Source: Deuterostichococcus epilithicus | Lineage: Eukaryota > Chlorophyta > Trebouxiophyceae > Prasiolales > Stichococcaceae | Direction: 5' to 3' | Assembly (NCBI GenBank): GCA_033439295.1 | Contig: JAVTLE010000007.1 | Location: forward strand, 1,984,001 to 2,048,000 | DNA: 64,000 nt | Shown: positions 32,779 to 42,116 of the stretch, one piece after another | Layout of the letters: each line of letters starts with the position of its first letter | Numbering within the stretch: position 1 is the first letter of the stretch | The notes under the pieces: model-generated | The model's input: only the letters and a program-made list of their open reading frames with translations | Told to the model about the DNA's origin: nothing | Database searches by the model: none | Position numbers and translations under genes: made by a program

Positions 32779-34045
32779 ATGGCGCTGGCTGGGCTCCTGC
32801 CTGCGGCTTCCTGTGTGCCGCTTGCCAGCCGCAGGCGGTGCGCCTGCCGGCCCATCTCCAGCAGCGCACAGTCGCAGCTGTCTCCCAGCCCCTCGGCAGC
32901 CGGCAGGCGCCAGCACAGCAGCCCAGCCCGGCGAGCAGTTGCTGCCAAGAGCAGCCTTTCGCAGGTTGGTACCGAGGCGACCCGATGCATGCAGGCCTTT
33001 GCGCAACGCCTCAAGCTGCTGAGCTGATCCAGTCGAAACCCGGCATGCGCTGACGTACGACGCTTTGTGATGCTTTGCAGCCGGTGGCCATCCAGGCCCT
33101 ATCACAGGAACTGGATGTTCCAGTGGGGCACCAGCGGTGAGCTTAGATCTTGCGTACTCTGCTTGCGCTACCTGAATGTGATCTCTTGAAGCCCGCATCT
33201 CACTGGCAAGCCCCTGGTCCATCGCAGGTATGAGACGATGATCGTCCTGCGGCCGGACCTCTCAGACGAAGACAGGTGCGGACGCTTGCACGATGGGGTT
33301 GCGATTTGGCAAAGCAACATTGTCGTGTCGCAAGAGCCGGTGTGAGGGCGCAGATCGGAGTGTAGATAGGCTGCAAGCCTTTTCTTTGCCATGCAAGCTG
33401 AGAATACGCTTCGCGTGCCATGCCGCAGCATAACATCCAGGCAGCATTGCTGTGCCCATCACAGGGACGTGGAGCTCGCGAAGTTTGAGGCGTTCCTGAG
33501 CAAGGAAGGTGGCGCGAACGTGAATGCCATGGTCCGCGGCCGGCAAAGGCTTGCCTACCCCATCAAGAAGTGAGTGCCAGCTTGCATCTCCTGCATTGGT
33601 TGTGCCTGCATGTACACTCGTTGCCTGGTAGCCTGTGGGCGCGGTGCAGGACGCACACAGACGGTGTGCTCAGGCTCATTTGGTGCTCAAAACATTGTGC
33701 CCGTGTGGTCCTCACTGGACAGGGTGGACCCCTGGGCTCACGCAAAACCCAAATGCCTGCCGCCGCAGGTTTTGGGACGGCATCTACGTGCTCTACGACT
33801 ACTCAGCACCGCGCAAGGCGTCGCAGGCAGTGCAGAAGTATTTGTCAACGCCAATTGTGGGCGCAGAGTTCAACATCCTCAGGTGGCCTTTGAACTGCTG
33901 TCATCTGTGCTTTCAAGATCGAAGGGCACCATCCTATCTGCCAAAAACCATCCTGCCGCTTCTCTCTAGTCTTCTATACTCCTCGTCCGGAACACTACCA
34001 ACGACTTTGGGTCTGGTGTGCAGGCACATGACCTTCAACCGGTAG
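32779..34045 (+). CDS. Plastid 30S ribosomal protein S6 (bS6c)
   Basis: Six exons (32779-32964, 33081-33136, 33228-33275, 33465-33569, 33769-33882, 34024-34045) join in frame to 176 residues. bS6 binds 16S rRNA with S18 in the small ribosomal subunit. The first 60 residues ([20 protein letters not shown] onward) are rich in Ala, Ser and Arg and lack acidic residues, fitting a chloroplast transit peptide. The mature part has the bS6 pattern: [16 protein letters not shown], then [34 protein letters not shown] and the last strand AEFNILRHMTFNR. The spacing of YETM, RRLAYPI and the final strand fits bacterial-type S6; a mitochondrial location is less likely but not excluded. Confidence 0.9.
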
Positions 34046-34376
34046 TGCGCTTGCTTGCGGCAATCACAGGGGAGCTTTGCCTTTAAAACTCATCTGCACT
34101 GGAACGCTTGGAGGGCAATGGATGGATCGCACTTCAAAGCACAGCTGGGGACCTTGCAATGCGCGAAAACAAAACGAACAACTGCGCTCTGTTGCCATAT
34201 CAGCTTCAGTCCAAGCGCGCCGATCAATGAGTTGTCACGGTTCTCAAGAGCTGTGTTTGATGAAATCTCACAACTGTCGCCGTTCACACTGACATCTAAC
34301 TGTAATACAGGCAGTTTTACTCTGCATGTCCATTGTCAGACTTCTTTGCTAGTATATGCGCTGCCACACACGGACT
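34046..34376. other. Convergent 3' region with TGTAA
   Basis: These 331 bases lie between the S6 stop and the stop of the minus-strand gene. A TGTAA at 34301-34305 on the plus strand is a candidate polyadenylation signal for S6. Nothing else is seen. Confidence 0.4.
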
Positions 34377-35570
34377 TCAGCTTGAGTCTGCCCCATGGTC
34401 TGCCTCCACGACTCGGTACCCCAGCTTCGCTAGGAGGTCGTTCGCCTTCTCGATGGTCTCAGTCTCCTGCATGCAAATAACACGAATCCATGAGGCTGCT
34501 CGTGTGCAAGTAAACTCGGTTGCAGTGGTGCACGAGCACAACGCTGCGCAACATACCATGCTGCCAAGGGTGTCGAGCTCCGTGCACGCCTCGCTTACAG
34601 CACGGCCCAGCGGAGTATTTGACGTGAGCGAATCCTTATAGCCGCCTGGCACCTGTTCACAGCCCGATTGTAGCAGGTCAGCCGGGAAGCGCAATGAGTT
34701 TCATACGAACGAATGCATACCTCACGGTCATGGCGTTCCTCCAGTGTGACCTGAAGCATCCATATGGCAACACGCACACCGTCCAGTCCTCCTCTTTTGT
34801 GAGGATCTCCTCCTCAACGTCCTGTGCAGATGCGGCGGCAGCTCGTCATGTGGTCTTTCCTCATTGAGCAGATTCAACATGTAACGTCAGCTGCGATCTC
34901 ACAATCTCAGCAGTCACCTCATCAGGGGGCGTGCTGCCGGCTGCCCTGCACGATTGTGCATGTGCTCGCCGCTTATGCCTGCAGACGCCGCCGGTTCCCC
35001 CAGTTCCCGTTATCTTGCGTGTGCGGCAAGATGACCGGAATGTCTGCAACTGTCTGTTTGAACACGACGCTTGCGCATTGCTGCAAGCGCGCTGCATCGG
35101 CGCATTGATGCACAGCAGATGTGCAGCCGAGGCCTGCATGCTGAATTGCAGATCGCCAGTACGACTGCAAGAGACGGCGCCGCGATGTTGAGTGGCACGT
35201 GCAGCTCTAGGATCACTTGAAGACAGGTCAAGCTAGCAGCTGCAGCTGCTAAGCATCAAACAGCGAAAGGGGGTTTTTGGCGTAACTCCGACACTGACAC
35301 CACCCGCGGCACCGCTCCCTCGCTGCGAAGTTGACAGAAATCTGTTGACCCACCTCTCAGCAGTGATTAGCGGATCTCGGAACGCTTTCAGACGGCGCTT
35401 CTTGCTGCATGCGCGAAGAGGCTTCCCGGACGATCGCCAAACCAGTGGCAGCATTCTCCCAGCCAAGTTAGACCTCTTGACGGCAGCTTACTCGGCTGGA
35501 TCTCTTCGCGGACTACCATTGTAGCCAGCCATGTGAGGCACGACATTGCCGCCACCACCGTGTCAATCAT
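34377..35570 (-). CDS. Conserved uncharacterised protein (exon chain incomplete)
   Basis: The family is not recognised. Four 3' exons join in frame: 34821-34780, 34750-34721, 34652-34557 and 34466-34377. They read DVEEEILTKEEDWT, VTLEERHDRE, VPGGYKDSLTSNTPLGRAVS with EACTELDTLGSM, and ETETIEKANDLLAKLGYRVV. The charged helical pattern and good codon use support a real protein. A likely first exon, 35570-35492, encodes MIDTVVAAMSCLTWLATMVV followed by REEIQP and could be a short hydrophobic anchor, but one or more exons between 35491 and 34822 were not found, so the link is inferred. The intron between the first two listed exons would be only 29 bases. The gene starts 123 bases from the divergent IDM1-like gene. 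Confidence 0.55.
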
Positions 35571-35693
35571 CGGTCAAATTTCGAATGACTTCGGCCGGCA
35601 TCCCGTGGCCCATGAGCCGTCGCTCAGCGGGTGCCTTCCCGTTGTGTGAGGTCCGCAAGTCATCGAGAAGATAGGCATATAGACAGCTCGAGC
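35571..35693. promoter_or_regulatory. Short candidate bidirectional promoter
   Basis: Only 123 bases separate the start codon of the plus-strand IDM1-like gene (35694) from the proposed start of the minus-strand gene (35570). If both starts are right, the two genes share one compact promoter and overlapping 5' untranslated regions. Confidence 0.4.
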
Positions 35694-38600
35694 ATGGCGC
35701 CACCGCAGCAGCCCAGCGCGCTCCAGAAGGTCATAGACGCGGGCCTGCTCGAGGACGGCGCCCTGCTCATGTACAGGGTGGGTTGCGGACGATGATGCGT
35801 CTGCCGAAGCACCTGGCATCCGTGCGGCGCACCACATGCTGCACGTTGCATCCCAGCCGTGCCACCGCCGATAAGTGTTTCGTGCGCCCATCCAGCCGAA
35901 AGGGGGCGAGATCAAGGCGGTCGGCAGAGCGCGGCGCGGCGGCGTGGAGGTGGACGGACACCCGAAGCTCATGAACTTTGGGGCCTTTGAGGCATACGCC
36001 GGCAGCTCGCTGCGGCGCGCGACTGGCAACATGTATGCGGTGAACGGGCGCACAGTGCAGGTGCGGTCCGGCACCCCACAGCTGGTCCTCCGAATGGCTG
36101 CGCTGCTGGGCTGCCGGACCAGCCGCCGCCTGCTTGACCCAGTGCAGAAGTTTGAGCAACGATATGGCGTGAGCTTGCTGATGCCACACGCAGTCTGCGC
36201 ACTGCAGGATCTCGTTTTCGAGGCCACAAGGGTGCTGGCTGCGCGGGAGGACGCTGCGGAGCCGCTGTCGCCTGACGGCAATGACGACCTGTGCTCTGTC
36301 TGCTGCCTCGGGGTGCGCCCTCCAGACGGCGTGCCGCTGGTCCTGCCTTGAGCTGTGCTCTGTCTGTGGCTTCCTCAGGTCGCATCCCTGATGCCCATTA
36401 TCAGGGTGACCTGACGCTTGCTCTGCCAGCACTGCAGGGGGACCTGCTGTGCTGCGAGACGTGCCCGGCGATCTTCCATCTGGAGTGCCTGGGACTGGGC
36501 CAGATGCCGGCGGACGAGCAGTGGTTCTGCCCAGCCTGCGTGTGCGCCGTCTGCGGCCGCCCCGGCTTTGGCGACGCCGTGCATCCGCTATGCCCGGTGC
36601 GCTGGACGCTGCATGCACCGCAAACTCACTGTTCTGCTTCGTTCTGCTAGGCTCTGAAGCTCGAGTGACAGGAGGCTGAAACGAGACGCAGAAGAGCAGG
36701 GGCATGACCGGCGGCAGGCAGGCGGTACTGCGCTCCGTTTTGCGGCGTCAGGATGGCGGAGGACATACACATACATACATGCTGCTGGTCAGCTGGACAG
36801 CTGTACCCTCGCAGGCGCACTGGATCATCACGCAGCCGCAGGTCGTTCCTGGCCATGTACCTGATGGGCCAGCCGCCAACGGTGTGCAGGTGAGGCTTGT
36901 TTGTAGGCCCAAGTTTGCGAGCCCACCTTTTGAGCAAGCAACGAATGTGCGGCAGAAACGAACCCCCCCCCAACCCACAGAGGCAGAGTGTAAGACAGGA
37001 CGCTGCACTGCAGGCTGAGCCAGGGTCCGACTGGGACGCACGCGTCAAGGCTGTGGCGAATCTCCCAAAGCTGGTGTGCCGCCTGCAACCTCGCTGCCAC
37101 CCTGCTGGCTTGGGTCTCAGAGCCCTGGCGTTGCTGACTGGCGCCGGGCCTTGCATGCACGGAAGCACAGCATTCAGAGCGGCGTCACGGTCTGCTCCGC
37201 ATCAGGAGAAGCACGAGGCCCCATCGTGCAGGCCTGCGTCAGCGGCATCATCCCAACGCAGCACAGCCCGGCGCCCGGCGCCCCCGACAGCAGGCAGCCG
37301 GGTGCGGCGGCGGCAGCGGACGACGCCTACGTGCGCAGCCCGCTCAGCGGCCGACGGTACCACCTGCAATGCCTGCCGCCGCAGGACCGAGAGCTGGTGC
37401 GGCGCTGCGACTGCATTATTTCTACCCTCACCGTGACTGGGGCTCGGCTGCCCTTCTGGCGTGCCGCTGACCTGGGTGGCATTGTCCTGTTGGTCCGATG
37501 GTCAGAATATGCGCCAGCCGCTAGTGCATGCCAGGGTCACAACATAGGATGCTGGCTTGTCAGCCTGCCCGAGGTCAGCCTGCTGGGCAGCAGGCCGGCT
37601 GGAGTCGAGGCAGCTTGCAGCGCTTTGGAAGCATGATGGCAACCAGTGCACCTGCAACACGGTGTGCCATGATATATGATGTCACTGTTGGTGCTCGTGC
37701 GGCAGCTGGCAGGCACCTCGGCGGTGTGGTTCCCCACGCCGGCGGAGCAGCAAGTCAGCCAGCGGCTGGCAGCGATGGCGGCGGCTGGCCTGCAGCTGGT
37801 GCACGGGCAGGCCTCCCTCGGCAGCCTCAACTGGCAGCTCATCCGTGGGGCGGCCGTCAAGCCGGCAGCAACCGCCTCGGTGCGGCGCGCCCCCAGCAGG
37901 GCTGCATCGTCTCGTGTTTGGGCTGACTGAGCAGCTGTCGGCGCCCGAGTGAGGCCTGGAGGTCTGCACGGCAAACCTGCCGACTGCCAATATGCGGCCT
38001 ACCCGAGTCCAGGCAGCAACTCTTCATCAAACAAATTTCCATGTAAGATATCCAAGGACAACAGCCGGAGGGATGCTGCACCGGCACCGTTGCATCGACC
38101 CCCATCAGCAGTCGCCTGGCAGCTACAGCCTGACTCTGCCGCCATACCCACCTCAGGCTGCCTTGCCGGCCCTGGGGATTCCAGCCGTGATTCGACGTGC
38201 TGGCATCCGGTGCAGGGGTGCCGCGGGTACGCACCCTCGTACACCGCAGGGCAGCAGGCGGAGCTGCAGCGGGTGCTGAACGCGGCGCGCATCGTCTTCG
38301 AGGAGGCGTTCGAGTCCGTTGTCGACCACAACACAGGTGATAACTCGCATCGTTGCACTTTCCCCTTGATGAAATGCGCTGAAGTCCCCGCACAGGCCGC
38401 ACGGTCCTGGCCAGCGGCGAGCTCGACCGGCGATGCCCGCCCGCCCGGGCAGCCACAGCTGCTGCACCGGCGGCGGCCATCTGCTCACCAGCTCCTCAAT
38501 GCCGTGCTTCACCTGCCCCCGCGGGCTGGGGCAGGTGATGTGGACAGTTGCGGCAGCCCTTCAGATGGGCGCGTTGATGCACGCCAGCTCTGTCCTGCGA

Positions 38601-40626
38601 ATGAATGCACCGGCACGCACTCACTCCAAGCAACATGACATACCACAAGCTTCTACCCAGATTTCTGGGTTACGCACTGCAGGCGCGGAGCTGCTGCCAC
38701 TGCTGCTGGGCGGGCACGCGGCGGCGGACGGTGGCGCCGACTTCTCGGGCTTCTACACGGCGCTGCTGTGGAGCGGCACGCATGTGGTGTCGGCGGCGCT
38801 CCTGCGCGCGTTTGGGCCCGCGCTGGCGGAGGTGCCCTTCCTCGCCACGCGGCCGCAGTCGCAGGTGCAGCCGCATATGTGCTCATCCTGATAGACCTGA
38901 AGACCCAAACAAGGGCCCCTGGCAAGAGGAACCCTCTCCGGGCGGAAATTGTCCCTCTGCATTCACTGCCGGAAGCTTGTCAAATCAAGCAGCGCCTTCC
39001 TCGAAGCAGGATTTCTGAAGAGATGGGCAGACGACATTAGACATGTCGCAACGCCTGCTCGAATCGAGACCACATTGTTCTTTCTTGAGGTGTGCGACTG
39101 CAGCCTGTGGCACAACTAAATATCAAAGCGTCATAGTTCGGCACAACAAATCACCCACACAGCATCGGACCCATCTTACAGGGCTGCGGCTACGCGCGGC
39201 TGCTGCTGGCATGTGTGGAGCAGGCGCTTTCACAGGCCGGCGTCGCCGCCGCGGTCATGCCCGCCTGGGTGACGGTGCGCACTTCAATTCAGCCTGCAGT
39301 CCGGCCCTAGGCCCTGAAGGTGCCTCCAACAGCAGGCAGCAGCTACATGCCTGCACATGCTGGGCTCGCCCTGTCAGCGGGGATCCTCCTTGCCCCATGA
39401 GTCGTCAGCCACAAGTCGCCCGTCAATGAAGTCGCCTCGAGAGGCGCTTGGTGTTTGAGGTTGCACACTCGTGCGTGACGTTGTCACACCTTGTAGCGCA
39501 GGCCGCAGCGGAGGCGGGCCTGGCAGCGGCAACGGGGACGGTCGTGGAGGCTGGGCGCCCCTGTTCCCCCTGGCCCGCCACCTGGGCTGCCTACGCCTGG
39601 CCCCGTAAGGCACGTACCATGCCAGCCTTAGGGTTTACTCGCCAGAGTGACCCGACAGCCAGGATCACGGGTACCAACCAGCGCTCCTTGGGGACAGTTC
39701 CTTGGTGCCAGCTGATGTGAAGATGTGGAAGATTGCCATGTTGGAGCGCATGCAAACCTGTCTACTCAGCACCTTCAACGGCTTCAACACCTTTCAAGGC
39801 CTTCAGCCTCCGCATGTGTCTGCAGATGGGCTACAAGCTGCCTGTGTCAGAGGAGCGACTGGCGGCCTGCAACTACCCGATCTTGCGCTCCCCGGCGACG
39901 CTGGTGCTCGCCAAGGCGCTGCCGCCGCCGCTGCCGCCGCCGCAGTCGCCGCTGCCGCTGCAGCAGCCAGCGCCGCAGCCGCCGGCACAGCAGTCCCAGA
40001 AGCCGCTGGCACAGCAGCCGGTCCTTGTTCAGCCGGCAATGCAGCAGCCGTCGCAACCGGCTGTGGGTGGCCAGGTGACACAACACCGGCTGCCACAGCA
40101 GGTTGCACAGCATCAAGCGCCGCAGCAGCCCTTGCAGCAAGCTGCACAGCATCAAGTCCCGCAGCAGCCCTCGCAGCCGGAACAGCAGCTGCCGCAAGGC
40201 GGGCCGCCACTCCTGCCGCAGCCGCGCCAGCAGGCGCAGCGAACCCCGCAGCAGTTGCCGCCGCCGCTGCAGCCGCTGCAAGCGCATGGCCAGCGCGCCC
40301 CCCACCAGCCGCCGATGCCGCGGCAGCACAAGCAGCGGCATCCGCCGGTGCTCCTGCAGCAGCCACAGCCGCAGTCGCCACGGCTTCAGGGTGAACATTA
40401 GTGCTGCCGAGCCGTGTTGCCTCAATTTATGAGCCAGCGCAATTCCTGAGACCAGGCCAGTAGTTCCCCTGTGCGCAACTTGGACCGGCTGCCGTCGAAT
40501 GGTCTGTCTCTTGCTCTTGCAGCGACCAGCGGTTCGCCACAGCACGCCTCCGCGCTGGCTGTGAGCGGCGCCCTCGCCAGCAACGGCTTTGAGCCTAGCG
40601 ACCTAAGGTCGCTCCCAACGCCTTAG
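35694..40626 (+). CDS. IDM1-like chromatin protein: TDBD, PHD finger and GNAT acetyltransferase
   Basis: The protein combines domains found in plant IDM1-type histone acetyltransferases. Exon 1 (35694-35777) encodes MAPPQQPSALQKVIDAGLLE. Exon 2 (35896-36060) fits the Tify/Jas-domain-binding TDBD fold (LMNFGAFEAYAGSSLRRATG). Exons 36208-36312 and 36438 to about 36578 make a canonical C4HC3 PHD finger: CSVC, GGDLLCCETCPAIFHLEC, then WFCPAC. A possible second zinc-finger part lies near 37210-37400 (RSPLSGRRYHLQCLPPQ). The GNAT core is read at 38216-38336, 38683-38864 (DFSGFYTALLWSGTHVV, EVPFLATR) and 39182-39274 (GCGYARLLLACVEQAL). The final exon (from 39826) starts MGYKLPVSEERLAACNYPIL and then becomes Pro/Gln-rich. 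It stops at 40401, or splices at 40387 to a terminal exon ending 40626. Several middle exons are unresolved. Confidence 0.8.
36350..36377 (+). repeat. Echo of the PHD-finger exon end
   Basis: GAGCTGTGCTCTGTCTGTGG copies the exon end GACCTGTGCTCTGTCTGCTG at 36286-36312 in the downstream intron. It encodes ELCSVCGFL against DLCSVCCLG. A short copy of the next exon start (GGTGACCTG after ATCAG at 36401-36404, versus GGGGACCTG after TGCAG) follows. Confidence 0.8.
39935..40395 (+). repeat. Pro/Gln-coding low-complexity region
   Basis: CCGCAGCAG-type triplets repeat through the C-terminal exon of the IDM1-like gene and encode a Pro- and Gln-rich tail of about 150 residues. A 45-base unit with CACAGCATCAAG occurs twice near 40106 and 40148. 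Such tails are typical of algal transcription-related proteins. Confidence 0.8.
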
Positions 40627-42116
40627 CGCCGGCGCCGCTGCCGCCCACGCGCCAGGTCTGGTACCTCACCTGTGCATGAGCGTGCTGGCGGTCTCGGTGT
40701 GTTCTTAGACGCTTGCTGCAGCGATCCGTTTGTGCAGTGTCTTCCCATGTGCTGCAGGCAGCCCGGTGTGCAATCCGCAGCGATCGCAATAGACCGCCGT
40801 GTGTACACAGGAGGACGGCGTGATTGCGCACCAGGAGCGCAATCGAACCACCCCGCCCCACCGCCCCTCAGATGCCATGGGCGCCGCCGGGGAGCCAGAG
40901 GCTGCCACCTGGCTGTGAGCACAAGAATTGCCGATATGTATTGGCTCATAGCGCAGCGGCGCTAGGCATGCGGTTAGACAGACGCGCATCTCGTGACAAG
41001 CACAGCTCATAGCAACAGCCACGCCGTGCGAAATTTTTGCTGTACAGCCGCATTTCACAAAGCTAAAACGCCGGTGTTCGTGTTTGTACTGGCATGATCA
41101 GTGAGCGTCTACCGTCAGCGCCGCCCAGTCCCGCACGCACCTAGCCAGGGGACGCGACCCAGTACTATTGGAGCTGTTGGATGTGTCACACTCCGCCGTG
41201 CAAAGCTCATCGCTTCAAGCCTGCTGTCGAGCACTCCTGCTTCTGTTTTCAGACTCTGAGGTGTGACAAAAGGCCTGCTGGCATGACAGGTGGAATGCGG
41301 CCCTGCCGTACAGGACCTCGTTTGCCAAAACCCTCTTATGGAACACGGGGCAGCCCACCAAACGCCCACTCGCTCAAGGGCCACCCTTCGCGCTGCCGTT
41401 TACACTGCCGTCAAAAGAAATCATCTCATTCCTCAGCTCTCGCAAGCCGTTGCCCCCTTTCACAGCGGTGGCACAGAGCCTCCCTTGCCGCAGACACACC
41501 CCCGGCGTTCCAGGCCACCAGCAGCGCTGCAGTCGCCCGGCAATCCTCCGGGCGTGTCTTTCGTGCTAGCCCTGCCCGCTGCAGCATTCAAGGCGCCGTC
41601 CGGTGGCGGCGTGCGTCTTTGCTCCTTGTCAGTTTACATAACCATTCACGCCTGTCCGACCGGCGCTAAGCTCCTTTGGGCCGGCGATTGCACATCCTTT
41701 GGAATAATTCTGGAGTCTGGCGGGCTGGCCAGCCCGGCAGTCCGCCACGCAGGCCCGACGTGCAGCATTTTTATTTGGATCTCCAAGTCGGCTAGACTGG
41801 GCTGGGCTGGCGTTGCTGCGATGTGCAAGTCGTCGCCTGCGGCAGCTCAAGCTGTCTTTGTTGTAGCTGGCCCTGCAGCGTAGCCCTCGGCGATTTGTTG
41901 CTGTGGCATCTAACACGCAGCCGGCTGGCATCTGCAGGCAACTCCGCCAGCAGCGCAGTGGCACCAAAACACAAGGGTATAGAGGCGCATCGCCGCACGG
42001 GCGTTGCTGGCTAGCCAGCTAGCTACCCGCAGCGGCGTTTACGGCAGAGTCTCATGGCCATGCACGTCCGACTGGGGCGACTGGGCCGCTGAGGAGCCTG
42101 TTGCAAGCGTCGAGCC
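40627..42116. other. Intergenic, no gene recognised
   Basis: About 1.5 kb lies between two plus-strand genes. A 197-codon open frame at 41290-41883 has no motif and average codon use, so it is not called. The promoter of the kinase gene should lie toward the right end. Confidence 0.4.

Noticed and set aside
36600-37020. Possible additional zinc-finger exon after the PHD finger
   Set aside because: No frame here combines paired cysteines with usable splice sites; the second finger, if present, fits 37210-37400 better.
41290-41883. 197-codon open frame between the IDM1-like gene and the kinase
   Set aside because: No motif, no splice-consistent partner, and ordinary codon use for this composition.
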